DNA of 64,000 nucleotides from Alkalihalobacillus sp. TS-13 (GCF_019720915.1 NZ_JAHKSI010000002.1:62001-126000), one strand, 5' to 3'; positions 51,350 through 60,323 are shown, counted from the first letter of the stretch. Numbers and translations: made by a program. The notes: generated by a model not told the origin, from the sequence alone.

Positions 51350-52416
51350 GAACAATTCCTGTAAAGATATGGATTATGATATGTTCTGTATTTCTATTAA
51401 ACGGATGCTGGGATACCAAGGATATCAATCATCGCTCTTTGCCAATCGTAATGGGTGTTTCTATGTTCGGTGACCAATATAAAATCCACCTTCAAATTCC
51501 CGATCCTGATCCGGATACGATGCAGGTAAAAATTGTGACGGAAATGGGAGAAACAGTAAGTAAAGCAGTTGATAAGATTAGTGCCAATATGGAAAGCAGG
51601 ATCGATTTGCTGCATGTAAAAGTGATAGTGATTGACAAGGAGTTAGCGAAGAAAGGGGTTAAAGATCTCATCTCTGGATTCATGAGGGCACGCGAGGTTT
51701 CACCGAAAGCATTGATCGTAGTCAGCGATGAAGAGATTGAGCCATTCTTTACCCACTTGAAAAAGACAACAGATCCTCAAGGTACCACCCTCTTTGATTT
51801 TTTTGATAAAGACGCAGGATGGAATCCGCAAATTGCGCTTACAAGAGTGTGGCAAGTCTATCGCAGTATTCATTCCTATACGAGGGATGTCGCTGTGCCT
51901 ATTATAAAATCCGGTGACAGTACAGGCGTGGAACATCTTGGGTCTGCTGTCATTAAAAATGGCAAGATGGTTGAACGCATCGAGACAGACGAAACGCTGC
52001 TTGTCAATGCCTTCTATGAGGAAAGCACATATGGGAAAGTCGAAGTCATGGATGAAGCGACAGTCATGATTGTAAACAATACGATGAAACACAACAGTGA
52101 AATCATCGACCAGATTCCCTATTTGAACAGCCAGCTCCATTTGAAAGTTGTCCTCTTAGAGACCAAAGGAAACCCAACTGAAAAAGAAATAAGGGCTTCT
52201 CTTGAAAAACTGCTTACAAATCGCTTCAACGAGATGTTCACTAAAATACAAGAGAGTGAAGCTGACATTCTAGGAGTGGGCCAATATTTCAGGACTAAAA
52301 TCCAGAGAGAAAAGCTGAAAAATTGGCGTTCCAAACAATATCCCAATTTAAAGATGGACTTTCAAGTCCATGTGGTCATCCAAAATGAAGGGCAACTTAA
52401 ATTAGTGGCTGATTAA
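51346..52416 (+). CDS. Spore germinant receptor subunit C, lipoprotein
   Basis: A 356-residue lipoprotein: lipobox LNGC with Cys21, then 'WDTKDINHRSLPIVMGV', the classic GerC opening, and a three-domain outer part. GerC subunits are lipid-anchored on the outer face of the inner membrane and needed for receptor function. Its ATG overlaps the stop of subunit B (ATGA); a longer open frame to 51259 only overlaps the preceding gene. Last gene of the operon; no fourth subunit gene follows on this strand. Confidence 0.93.
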   Translation: MRTIPVKIWIMICSVFLLNGCWDTKDINHRSLPIVMGVSMFGDQYKIHLQIPDPDPDTMQVKIVTEMGETVSKAVDKISANMESRIDLLHVKVIVIDKELAKKGVKDLISGFMRAREVSPKALIVVSDEEIEPFFTHLKKTTDPQGTTLFDFFDKDAGWNPQIALTRVWQVYRSIHSYTRDVAVPIIKSGDSTGVEHLGSAVIKNGKMVERIETDETLLVNAFYEESTYGKVEVMDEATVMIVNNTMKHNSEIIDQIPYLNSQLHLKVVLLETKGNPTEKEIRASLEKLLTNRFNEMFTKIQESEADILGVGQYFRTKIQREKLKNWRSKQYPNLKMDFQVHVVIQNEGQLKLVAD

Positions 52417-52459
52417 TACGACCGTGAAGATCATGATGCACCGATATGATAATTATCTG

Positions 52460-52576
52460 TTATTTTGATCGTAATTCAATTAATTTTGAATATTCGCCAA
52501 TGAAAACTAACAGGGCACCTATTACAATAATTCCAGCACCTAGTGCGATAAGACTTTGTGATGCAACACTTTCCAT
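52460..52576 (-). CDS. 38-residue single-helix membrane protein
   Basis: ATG at 52576 preceded by GGAGGTATTGT. The product MESVASQSLIALGAG continues through IIVIGALLVFIGEYSK and ends LIELRSK: one membrane helix (about 8-28) and a charged tail. It is convergent with the ger operon and its stop lies 43 bases past the subunit C stop. The spacing to a strong ribosome binding site and the clean helix make it credible, but I do not recognise it. A ger-linked role is only a guess from position. Confidence 0.55.
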   Translation of the reverse strand: MESVASQSLIALGAGIIVIGALLVFIGEYSKLIELRSK

Positions 52577-52785
52577 ACAATACCTCCAGATTTTTAGATA
52601 CTATAAATTATGACCATTAATTTAATATGTTTCCTTGAAAATTGACAACGCAATTTTATTAATAAGTTAACATTCAAGCCGTAATTTCCGCTGATCGACC
52701 CAGATTTCGATTTTCTGAAACCTTGAATGACTTCTTCACCTTTTATCGAAGTGTTGCTTCAGTAAATTTTTAGGAGGAATGCGAA

Positions 52786-53154
52786 ATGAGTCAATCCTTA
52801 CTCAGCGAAATTCATTATTTCAGAATTCCTGTCAACAATTTGTCGGAGTCTGTGACTTGGTACACCGAACGCCTCGGTTTTACCTTGAGGCATAATAGCG
52901 GTGAGCTCGCGGTGATGGCGCTAGAATCTGGCCCTTTGTTCGTATTGGTTGAGGCAGATCAGGGCTCCAGAGGACATTTCACAATTGGAGGCCAGCTAGA
53001 GTTTTCGGTCGGTTTTACGACTACCGATATCAACGCGCTTCACAGCAAATTTTCCGCCCAAGGTATCCAAACCGATGAAATCCAGGAGGATAACGGGCAT
53101 CAGTACTTTCATTTCTTCGATCCAAGCGGCAACAAGTTACAGGTACATAATTGA
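52786..53154 (+). CDS. VOC-superfamily protein (glyoxalase/bleomycin-resistance fold)
   Basis: A 122-residue protein with two beta-alpha-beta-beta-beta modules: 'IHYFRIPVNNLSESVTWYTERLGFTLRHNSG' and 'FSVGFTTTDINALHSKFSAQGIQTDEIQ...HYFHFFDPSGNKLQVHN'. The pattern near 'HYFHFFDPSGN' is typical. The family includes dioxygenases, glyoxalases and resistance proteins, so the role is undetermined. AGGAGGAATG precedes the ATG; a terminator follows. Confidence 0.85.
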   Translation: MSQSLLSEIHYFRIPVNNLSESVTWYTERLGFTLRHNSGELAVMALESGPLFVLVEADQGSRGHFTIGGQLEFSVGFTTTDINALHSKFSAQGIQTDEIQEDNGHQYFHFFDPSGNKLQVHN

Positions 53155-53163
53155 TGAATGATT

Positions 53164-53197
53164 GAGTGATTCTGAATTTGGCAGAATCACTTTTTAA
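53164..53197 (+). terminator. Terminator of the VOC gene
   Basis: AGTGATTCTG pairs with CAGAATCACT, followed by TTTTTAATT. Confidence 0.9.
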
Positions 53198-53279
53198 TTG
53201 GAGTGGTAAAGGAATGTGGTTCAAGGTTCTCGAAAGTTAGTGGCAGGTATTTTATTTAGATGGTAAAGGAGAAGATGAC

Positions 53280-54245
53280 ATGATCACGATTCAGGACATA
53301 CGAAATGCACGCGAAACCATTCAGGACACGATCCATACCACCCCTATCCTCCAGTCTAGCCAGTTATCAGAGCTGTGCAGGAATGATGTCTTTTTAAAAT
53401 GTGAGCACCTACAGAAGACGGGTTCTTTCAAAATCCGTGGGGCCACCAACAAGGTCAAGCAAGTTGCGAAAGAAGGTGCGGAATTGGTTACCGCAGCTTC
53501 TTCAGGAAACCACGGGCAGGCTGTTTCTTTTATCGCCAGACAGCTTGGCATTCCTGCGACGATTGTTGTTCCGACAGATGTGAATCCCTGTAAAATGAGA
53601 GCAATTGAAGCGTATGATGGGAAAATCGTGAAATGCGGTACGACCTCAGCAGAACGGATTCCTAGAGCGATCAAGATTGCAGAAGAACAAAATGGTGTTT
53701 TCATACCGCCGTATGACGATCCGTATATCATGGCTGGTCAGGGCACGACTGGACTTGAAATCCTTGATCAGATGCCGGAAGTGGATGCGGTTGTCGTCCC
53801 GATTGGAGGAGGTGGACTTATCTCCGGCATCTTGACCGCCTTGAAGGAAACCAATCCGAACATCAAGGTATACGGCGTGGAACCAGAGACAGCGAATGAT
53901 ACGTTTTTGTCTTTGAAAAATGGACAGATAACGGCAATCCCGGCAACTTCCACAATTGCTGACGGTCTTCGGGCTTCCCAGCCTGGGGACATGACGTTTC
54001 CAGTAATTCAGAAATACGTGGACGATCTCGTATTGGTTTCCGATGACGAAATCCGGCAAGCATTCAGCTTTGTGATGGAACGGATGAAACAAGTCATCGA
54101 GCCATCAAGTGCAGTGACGGTCGCTGCATTAATGAACACAAAGCTTCCTCTTGAAGGGAAAAACGTCGTGACCGTCATTTCCGGTGGGAACGTGGATCTG
54201 GCTAGAATCAACTCCTTGATGGTGGGGACAAAAACGATTTATTAA
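53280..54245 (+). CDS. Threonine/serine dehydratase, PLP-dependent
   Basis: This enzyme deaminates threonine or serine to 2-oxobutyrate or pyruvate. The 321-residue protein has K51 in 'KTGSFKIRGA' for the PLP Schiff base, 'AASSGNHGQAVSF' for the substrate carboxylate and 'VPIGGGGLISGI' for the phosphate. It lacks the C-terminal regulatory ACT-like domain of biosynthetic IlvA, so it belongs to the short catabolic group (TdcB, serine racemase, EutB). AAGGAGAAG precedes the ATG; monocistronic. Confidence 0.88.
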   Translation: MITIQDIRNARETIQDTIHTTPILQSSQLSELCRNDVFLKCEHLQKTGSFKIRGATNKVKQVAKEGAELVTAASSGNHGQAVSFIARQLGIPATIVVPTDVNPCKMRAIEAYDGKIVKCGTTSAERIPRAIKIAEEQNGVFIPPYDDPYIMAGQGTTGLEILDQMPEVDAVVVPIGGGGLISGILTALKETNPNIKVYGVEPETANDTFLSLKNGQITAIPATSTIADGLRASQPGDMTFPVIQKYVDDLVLVSDDEIRQAFSFVMERMKQVIEPSSAVTVAALMNTKLPLEGKNVVTVISGGNVDLARINSLMVGTKTIY

Positions 54246-54329
54246 ACTTGATTTTTCATGAATAGTTCATTCTGTTTTCAACAACACTAAAACAGCTTAG
54301 AAACTATCGACATTCAGGGGAGATTATCT

Positions 54330-55532
54330 ATGTACAAATTGTTCACGCACAATGATCTCGATGGTATTGGCTGTGGGATCGTGGCTAAGATGGCGTTCGG
54401 CGACGCTATTGATGTCCGTTATAATTCGGTGATGGGGCTCGATTTCCAGGTAGAGCGATTCCTTGAACGAAAAGATGAGAAACAAAATAAAGATTTGACT
54501 TTGTTCATCACAGACCTCTCCGTCAATGAAAAGAATGAAAAAGCTCTGGATGACTTTGCGCAAGAAGGCGGGAAAGTACAGCTAATCGATCACCATAAAA
54601 CTGCACTCCATTTCAATGATTATGACTGGGGCTATGTGAAAGTTGAATATGACGATGGACGCCTGGCATGTGCGACCTCCCTTTTATACAGTTACCTTGT
54701 TCATCATCAACTTCTTGAACCCTCAGCTGCACTGGAAGAATTCGTGGAGCTCGTTCGACAATATGACACTTGGGAATGGGAACAGAACGACAATGTTAAA
54801 GCGAAACAATTGAATGATCTATTCTTCATGGTCTCGATTGATGAGTTTGTCGAGAAGATGGTACCGAGACTTGAGCGTATGGACCACTTCGAATACGATG
54901 AATTCGAGCAAAAGCTGCTCGAAATGGAAGAAGATAAGATTGAGCGTTATATTAGAAGGAAAAAACGCGAACTCGTGCAAACTTTCGTCGGTGATTATTG
55001 CACTGGCATCGTCCATGCAGAAAGCTACCATTCTGAGCTTGGAAATGAACTGGGTACGGCCAATCGTCATCTCGATTACATTACGATTCTGAATATGGGC
55101 GGTAGAAAGATCAGTTTCAGGACGATCCATGATGATGTCGATGTCTCTGCAGTCGCAGGGTATTTCGGGGGTGGCGGACATGCAAAAGCCGCAGGTTGTT
55201 CCATGAATGAGGAATCCTATGAGATTTATGCTAGAGCTGCTTTTATAATCGAGCCGATAAGACAGGATGCATTCCGAAACCATTACAACCTTAAAGAAAC
55301 CCCACAGGGATGCTTATATGAAAATCGAAATGAGGATCGCCTATTCATTTATGCGGAAGTGTCAGACCAATGGATCGTCGAACGCAACGGTAAGGCGATA
55401 TCACATCGCTTTTCAAGTTTTGAAGAAGCGGAAAGATACGTCAAAAGGAACCACTCTGCCTGGCTTGCACGCGATGAGCATTATGTAGACTATTTGAAAG
55501 AGTTCATGATGAAGAGTAAAGTAAGGAACTGA
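54330..55532 (+). CDS. nrnB: DHH-family phosphoesterase (NrnB-type nanoRNase)
   Basis: NrnB degrades very short RNAs to mononucleotides in the cytoplasm. The 400-residue protein has 'HNDLDGIGCGIVAKMAFG' (motif I, residues 7-24), the DHH motif 'LIDHHKTA' near 87 and the DHHA1 loop 'GYFGGGGHAKAAG' near 278. Length and opening closely match B. subtilis NrnB/YngD (399). It stands alone after GGGGAG. A perfect hairpin follows the stop. Confidence 0.88.
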   Translation: MYKLFTHNDLDGIGCGIVAKMAFGDAIDVRYNSVMGLDFQVERFLERKDEKQNKDLTLFITDLSVNEKNEKALDDFAQEGGKVQLIDHHKTALHFNDYDWGYVKVEYDDGRLACATSLLYSYLVHHQLLEPSAALEEFVELVRQYDTWEWEQNDNVKAKQLNDLFFMVSIDEFVEKMVPRLERMDHFEYDEFEQKLLEMEEDKIERYIRRKKRELVQTFVGDYCTGIVHAESYHSELGNELGTANRHLDYITILNMGGRKISFRTIHDDVDVSAVAGYFGGGGHAKAAGCSMNEESYEIYARAAFIIEPIRQDAFRNHYNLKETPQGCLYENRNEDRLFIYAEVSDQWIVERNGKAISHRFSSFEEAERYVKRNHSAWLARDEHYVDYLKEFMMKSKVRN

Positions 55533-55552
55533 CTAAAAATTTAGTCAGTTCC
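55524..55552. terminator. Hairpin between convergent nrnB and AtuA genes
   Basis: GGAACTGACTAAA and TTTAGTCAGTTCC pair perfectly with a 3-base loop. No T-run follows, so termination strength is uncertain. Confidence 0.6.
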
Positions 55553-55575
55553 AAAGCTAGTTCAATCTATTAATG

Positions 55576-55881
55576 TCAACTTTTTAAATCCATTTCAAGA
55601 AGAAAGGAACTTAAGCTTTTTCCATGTCTATCAAGAGATAGTGAACGTGTCACCCCGCCACCTAATGCGTTTGTCAATACAAAGTTCAATGCTCCTAAGC
55701 TTGGTAATTCATAACGTATCACTTCACCCTTCGCGATATTCTGAAACCATTCTTTTACTTTTAAAGCGGTGATTTGGTCTTTCATTAACTCATAATCGTC
55801 CATATTATAAACAATCAAGGAGATATTTGATATATTCCCTTTATCACCTGTTCTCGAGTGAGCGATTTCACGCAATTTCAT
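55576..55881 (-). CDS. AtuA-like ferredoxin-fold subunit (split C-terminal domain of AtuA)
   Basis: A 101-residue protein with the AtuA C-terminal domain pattern 'AHSRTGDKGNISNISLIVYNMDDYELMKDQ', 'VKEWFQNIAKGEVIRYELPSLGALNFVLTNALGGGVTRSLSLDRHGKSL'. In proteobacterial AtuA this domain is fused to the large one; in Firmicutes it is usually a separate downstream gene as here, three bases after the large gene. AGGAGGTG gives the start. The reaction is unknown; the family name comes from acyclic terpene utilisation. Confidence 0.85.
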   Translation of the reverse strand: MKLREIAHSRTGDKGNISNISLIVYNMDDYELMKDQITALKVKEWFQNIAKGEVIRYELPSLGALNFVLTNALGGGVTRSLSLDRHGKSLSSFLLEMDLKS

Positions 55882-55884
55882 CGT

Positions 55885-57225
55885 TTACACCTCCTCATAA
55901 TTTATTTTGGTTTTGATATTCTCTGCTGGTATAAGGATAGAAGCAATCGAAACGATTTCATTTACGTTTATCCTGACACCACCCCCGCCAGCAGGTCCAT
56001 TTGTATATAAAGCTTCTACTTCATTTCCCATTTGAATTCCATCTTCCTTTAATGTTGTTCGTCCTGCTACTCGTAACCGAACATCATTATATCCATGTAA
56101 GTCTGGGATATGAATCTTGAAAAGCGAATTTACACCAATATAATCTACTTTCAACTCTTGAATAGACAAACCGGTATATTGAATCCTCTTTTCAACAATC
56201 TCCCCTGCTAATATTGCTTTTTCAAGTGCTCCAGACCCTCCATAACTTATTTCTCCTTCAACTATATAACAATCCTTATACCCTATGCTTGTTTTATAAT
56301 AACCGCTTTTTTCTCTACCTGTAGCTCCAGTAATCAAAACCTTGTCAGGCTCGATTTCTTTTACACTGACCTGTGAAAAATCTGCATTAACGTCAGGTGT
56401 CATATAATTTGAAGGATCGTGTATCTCGTATAGAATTTGTTCTTTAACAGTGCCTGTGGTAACTTTTCCACCAGTCCCTGCAAGTTTTGTAATGATTATG
56501 TCCCCATTTTCATATACTTCCCCAATCGGGAATCCAACGTTCCATAAGTCCGGTACATCTTTATACCCTGGATCTGCGAAATATCCTCCTGTTACTTGAG
56601 CCCCACATTCAAGTAAATGACCTGCTAATGTGGCTTTTCCGAGAATGTCATAATCGTCTATTTCCCATTCAAACTCATATAATAAAGGTCCGATAACTAA
56701 AGAGGGATCTGTCACTCTTCCTGTAATGACGATATCTGCCCCATTCTGAAGAGCCTGTTGAATCCCCTCTGCTCCTAAATAAACATTGGCTGAGATAATT
56801 TCTCCTTTTATTTCAGATAGTTTATTTCCATACTCTAATGTGTTGAAATCATTATAGTCATCAATATCTGAAAAAATATCATCTCCTAAAACGGCCGCAA
56901 TTTTTAAGTTCGTTATACCTAGACGTATTGCAATATCTTTAACCAATCTCGCTGCTGATACTGGATTTGCTGCACCCATATTTGTAATTACCTTGATCTT
57001 TTTTTCAGTACAGATAGGTAAAACTTTTTCCATGCGATACTCAAGTAGTTCATTGAACCCTTTATCAGGGTCCGCTAACTTTTGTTGTTGCGCTAGTGCA
57101 ATAGTCCTTTCAGCCAGACATTCAAAAATGATGTAATCGAGGTCTCCCTTTTTCATAATTTCTATAGCTGGTTCAATTCGATCACCACTATAACCAGCTC
57201 CACCACCAATTCTTATCTTTTTCAT
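55885..57225 (-). CDS. AtuA-family (DUF1446) large subunit
   Basis: A 446-residue protein beginning MKKIRIGGGAGYSGDRIEPA, the AtuA signature, with 'LDYIIFECLAERTIALAQQ', 'ITNMGAANPVSAARLVKDIA', 'GADIVITGRVTDPSLVIGPLLYEF' and 'LLECGAQVTGGYFADPGYKDV'. AtuA is needed for citronellol/geraniol breakdown in Pseudomonas, but its biochemical step is not settled. Here a CitMHS-type carboxylate transporter and sigma-54 activator accompany it, so the substrate is more likely a di- or tricarboxylic acid or a CoA-linked intermediate (inference). ATG at 57225 is chosen over a GTG three codons earlier. Confidence 0.87.
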   Translation of the reverse strand: MKKIRIGGGAGYSGDRIEPAIEIMKKGDLDYIIFECLAERTIALAQQQKLADPDKGFNELLEYRMEKVLPICTEKKIKVITNMGAANPVSAARLVKDIAIRLGITNLKIAAVLGDDIFSDIDDYNDFNTLEYGNKLSEIKGEIISANVYLGAEGIQQALQNGADIVITGRVTDPSLVIGPLLYEFEWEIDDYDILGKATLAGHLLECGAQVTGGYFADPGYKDVPDLWNVGFPIGEVYENGDIIITKLAGTGGKVTTGTVKEQILYEIHDPSNYMTPDVNADFSQVSVKEIEPDKVLITGATGREKSGYYKTSIGYKDCYIVEGEISYGGSGALEKAILAGEIVEKRIQYTGLSIQELKVDYIGVNSLFKIHIPDLHGYNDVRLRVAGRTTLKEDGIQMGNEVEALYTNGPAGGGGVRINVNEIVSIASILIPAENIKTKINYEEV

Positions 57226-57244
57226 CCTATACACGCCCTTTAAG

Positions 57245-58531
57245 TCAGATAACTCTTATTATCAAAGCAACAATTGTCATAATAATAGTAGTTCCAAACG
57301 CCCATTTGAAGATAAATTTCTGATGGTCACCTAATTCAACGTTTGCTAGCCCGACCAATAAAAATGTAGATGCTGTTAAGGGACTTAGTGGAAAACCTGT
57401 TGTCATTTGCCCAAGTATTCCCGCTCTTGCAATTTCTACTGATTTAACGCCATATGCAGCCGCGGTTTCACTCAGAACTGGCAAAACACCAAAATAAAAT
57501 GCGTCTGGAGTGAATAACAAACTGAATGGCATACTTGTAATAGCGACAATCACAGCCATGATATTGCCCATACTTTGAGGGATAAGCCCTACAAGTGCGT
57601 TCGCCATTTCTTCAATCATCCCTGTCCCATTCAGAATTCCAGTAAATATTCCGGCTGCAAATATAATCGAGACAACGGTGATCATTCCAAATGCTTGCGT
57701 TTTTATTTGGTTTTGTTGATCATCAGGTTTTGGATAATTAACCAAGAGAGCAACTGCGAATGATACCATAAAAACAACTGGCAAAGGAAGCCATACTTTA
57801 ATCAGGGCAACGATTGTAATAATGGTCAGTCCTAAATTAAACCAGAATAATTTAGGTCTTCTCATATCTTTTTCCTCATCAGTCAGTTCCTGATGAAAAT
57901 CATATTGGATATCCTTAATGCCTACACGTTTTCTCTCTTTTTTTCCCATCATATAAGCAGCGAAAAGGACCCATAGCAAGCCTGCGATCATTGCCGGTAA
58001 AAGAGGGTTGAAAATTTCTTCTGGAGTCAGTTCTAAAGCACTTGCAGCTCGTGCAGTCGGACCACCCCACGGAACCATATTCATTGTGCCTGCTCCTAAC
58101 GCAACGGTACCTGCTAAAACCAGCCTGCTCATACCCATTTTTTCATATAAAGGCAATAAAGCTGGAATCGTAATTAAAAAGGTGGAAGCCCCCGATCCAT
58201 CTAAATGCGTGAGCATGGTAATGACTGCTGTCCCTAAAACTATTTTCAATGGATCACCTTTAACAAGCTTAAGGACATTACGGATTACCGGGTCAAATAA
58301 TCCAGCATTGTTCATCACACCAAAATAGAGAATTGCAAATCCCAGCATGATACCAGTTGGAGCAACGCCGGTTATTCCTTCTAACATTAAGGCTCCCAAC
58401 TCTTTCCCGAATCCTCCGATTAACGCGAATATCATAGGAACAAGGATCAATGCAACAATGACGGAGACTCTTTTCGTTAAAATCAGTGCTAAAAACATGA
58501 AAATCGTTAAAAACCCAAGTAAAGCAATCAT
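57245..58531 (-). CDS. CitMHS-family citrate-metal:H+ symporter-like transporter
   Basis: A 428-residue membrane protein with about twelve helices and CitM-type features: 'ILYFGVMNNAGLFDPVIRNVLKLVKGDPLKIVLGTAVITMLTHLDGSGASTFLITIPALLPLYEKMGM' (residues ~67-135, read in parts) and 'MPFSLLFTPDAFYFGVLPVLSETAAAYG'. CitM/CitH import metal-citrate complexes; specificity here may differ. First gene after a -24/-12 promoter with about 90 bases of leader, cotranscribed with both AtuA genes. Confidence 0.87.
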   Translation of the reverse strand: MIALLGFLTIFMFLALILTKRVSVIVALILVPMIFALIGGFGKELGALMLEGITGVAPTGIMLGFAILYFGVMNNAGLFDPVIRNVLKLVKGDPLKIVLGTAVITMLTHLDGSGASTFLITIPALLPLYEKMGMSRLVLAGTVALGAGTMNMVPWGGPTARAASALELTPEEIFNPLLPAMIAGLLWVLFAAYMMGKKERKRVGIKDIQYDFHQELTDEEKDMRRPKLFWFNLGLTIITIVALIKVWLPLPVVFMVSFAVALLVNYPKPDDQQNQIKTQAFGMITVVSIIFAAGIFTGILNGTGMIEEMANALVGLIPQSMGNIMAVIVAITSMPFSLLFTPDAFYFGVLPVLSETAAAYGVKSVEIARAGILGQMTTGFPLSPLTASTFLLVGLANVELGDHQKFIFKWAFGTTIIMTIVALIIRVI

Positions 58532-58630
58532 ACATTTACCTCCTAACCCATCGTTTTAGTGATAACGCTTTCATTTTCATTAATTGAATACGAATCCCCA
58601 TCTTTTGTATGTTGATTCCCTTTATCATAA

Positions 58631-58647
58631 TGCAAGAAATATGCCAA
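58631..58647 (-). promoter_or_regulatory. Sigma-54 (-24/-12) promoter of the CitMHS-AtuA operon
   Basis: On the minus strand TTGGCATATTTCTTGCA, with GG and GC correctly spaced. The divergence from the YjiH promoter (TTGGCATGAAACTTGCA) is confined to the unconserved middle. Confidence 0.9.
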
Positions 58648-58649
58648 TT

Positions 58650-58674
58650 TAAAAACCCTCAATTATGAGGGTTC
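58650..58674 (-). terminator. Terminator after the activator gene
   Basis: On the minus strand AACCCTC pairs with GAGGGTT, followed by TTTAAAT. It lies just upstream of the sigma-54 promoter and insulates it from the activator transcript. Confidence 0.8.
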
Positions 58675-58698
58675 AAACAGTATTATTAAATTTATATT

Positions 58699-58804
58699 TT
58701 CTAAAAAGTTAGAACTTTCAAAACGAATCGGTCATAATAAATTCTTCCTGAATGCTAGCCAGTAGGATTTCTTATAATTTAGAATAATTTCTAACATATT
58801 AGAA
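58699..58804. promoter_or_regulatory. Candidate upstream activator sites TTCTAA-N4-TTAGAA
   Basis: TTCTAAAAAGTTAGAA at 58699-58714 and TTCTAACATATTAGAA at 58789-58804 share identical arms, and TTAGAATAATTTCTAA (58778-58793) overlaps the second. They sit about 85 and 175 bases upstream of the -24/-12 promoter, the usual distance for enhancer sites of sigma-54 activators. Confidence 0.75.
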
Positions 58805-60163
58805 TCAAACAGGAATATGGAGTCTAGAAATTTTGTTATACAAGGTTGCTAAAGAAATGTTCAGCCTTTTTGCTGCAAGCTTTTTTCCTTTCAAGTCAGT
58901 TCCAGTTTTTTTAAGCACTTCCAAAATTGTCTCTCTCTCCGTCTCTTCAATGATCCGTTCTAAAGTTTTTTCACCTGGGCTTTTTCCAATTCTGTTTATC
59001 GTATCAGGAAGATCTCCAACTTTCAGTTTCGTGGACTCTGTCATATTCATTGCATAATGGATTGTATTTTTCAGCTCTCTAATATTCCCAGGCCAATCGT
59101 AACTCATTAACAAGTCAATAAATGATTCATCAGGAGAAAGGGAATCCAGGTTAGCATTCTGTAAAAAATAATCTACCAAAAGAGGTATATCATCCTTCCG
59201 GGATTTTAAAGAAGGTATCTTGATTTGAAATGTGTTCAACCGGTAGTATAGATCTGCCCGAAACCGTTCTTTTGATATCATTTTTTCGAGGTCTTTATTT
59301 GTAGCAGCGATCACACGTATATTCACTCTTCTTTCATAAAGACTGCCAACCTTTCGTATTACCCCGTCCTGCATTACCCTCAATAGTTTTGATTGCATTA
59401 CAAGTGGCATATCACCTATTTCATCCAAAAAAAGTGTTCCATTGTCTGCTAGGTCAATCAAACCGGATTTTCCACCCTTTTTCGAGCTAGTAAAGGCACC
59501 TTCCTCGTAACCAAATAATTCGCTCTCTAACAATGTGGAAGGTATAGCGGCACAATTAACCGGCACAAATGGTTGACTATTACGGCTGCTAGATTGGTGG
59601 ATAGCCTGGGCAAACAATTCTTTCCCAGTGCCACTTTCACCTAAAATAAGGATATTGAAATCAGTTCCAGCTGCTTTCTTTGCGGAATGGATGGAATTGA
59701 GCAATCCTTTATTTTGACCGACAATATCCTCAAACGAATATGTCGTCCGATGAAAACTCCCCACCATTTCTTCAAGCTGTTTTAATCGTCTTTTACTCTT
59801 ATTAAGCTCTTGTGTAAGATGATGAACTTCTCTTAAACTTTTACAAACAGAAACTGCACCTATTATTTTATTTCCATTATAGATTGGAGCCATGTCAACG
59901 ATATAATTGTTCTTTCCTTCTTTACGAAATACTCCAGATCTAACCTTTCCATCAATTAAAACTTCGGGCAGTTCTGCACCAGGCCTCACATCTTTTAAAT
60001 GCTTACCAATAATTTCATTTTCTGTAACGCCGGTAATGCTTGTGTATTCTTTATTAATTATTTGAACCACTCCATAAGAGTCGATTACTAGTATTCCATC
60101 ATTTACTGATTGGATAATGCTTTTAAACCAATTGGCATCATTGCTATCGATCAAGAAAGACAT
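58805..60163 (-). CDS. Sigma-54-dependent transcriptional activator with PAS domain
   Basis: A 452-residue enhancer-binding protein: PAS domain (~residues 10-115), AAA+ domain (~145-375) with Walker A GESGTGKE, Walker B GTLFLDEIGD and helix-turn-helix at the end ('KKLAAKRLNISLATLYNKISRL', ~425-447). The sigma-54 loop reads GAFTSS, not GAFTGA, with the canonical GYEE before it. It lies beside the sigma-54-controlled CitMHS-AtuA operon and most likely activates it, sensing substrate with its PAS domain. Confidence 0.9.
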   Translation of the reverse strand: MSFLIDSNDANWFKSIIQSVNDGILVIDSYGVVQIINKEYTSITGVTENEIIGKHLKDVRPGAELPEVLIDGKVRSGVFRKEGKNNYIVDMAPIYNGNKIIGAVSVCKSLREVHHLTQELNKSKRRLKQLEEMVGSFHRTTYSFEDIVGQNKGLLNSIHSAKKAAGTDFNILILGESGTGKELFAQAIHQSSSRNSQPFVPVNCAAIPSTLLESELFGYEEGAFTSSKKGGKSGLIDLADNGTLFLDEIGDMPLVMQSKLLRVMQDGVIRKVGSLYERRVNIRVIAATNKDLEKMISKERFRADLYYRLNTFQIKIPSLKSRKDDIPLLVDYFLQNANLDSLSPDESFIDLLMSYDWPGNIRELKNTIHYAMNMTESTKLKVGDLPDTINRIGKSPGEKTLERIIEETERETILEVLKKTGTDLKGKKLAAKRLNISLATLYNKISRLHIPV

Positions 60164-60284
60164 CCTTTAACGAACCTCCTTTTAAACAGGTAATCCCTTA
60201 TACATAAAAGTATTTATTCTTCCGTAATTCTAGATAAATACTTCTTATTCCTTTAGCATTCTTTCCTAAAAAAGCTTAGGGAAT

Positions 60285-60323
60285 TTAAAATGGACACTTT
60301 CTATATGAAAAGAAAATGTCCAT
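60285..60323 (-). terminator. Terminator overlapping the chitinase 3' end
   Basis: On the minus strand ATGGACATTTTCT pairs with AGAAAGTGTCCAT, followed by TTTAAA. The last twelve codons of the open frame lie within it, so the true stop of the gene may be slightly earlier. Confidence 0.65.

Noticed and set aside
60208-60243. 10-bp inverted repeat AAGTATTTAT/ATAAATACTT
   Set aside because: Very AT-rich with a 16-base spacer; chance or promoter composition explains it as well as an operator.
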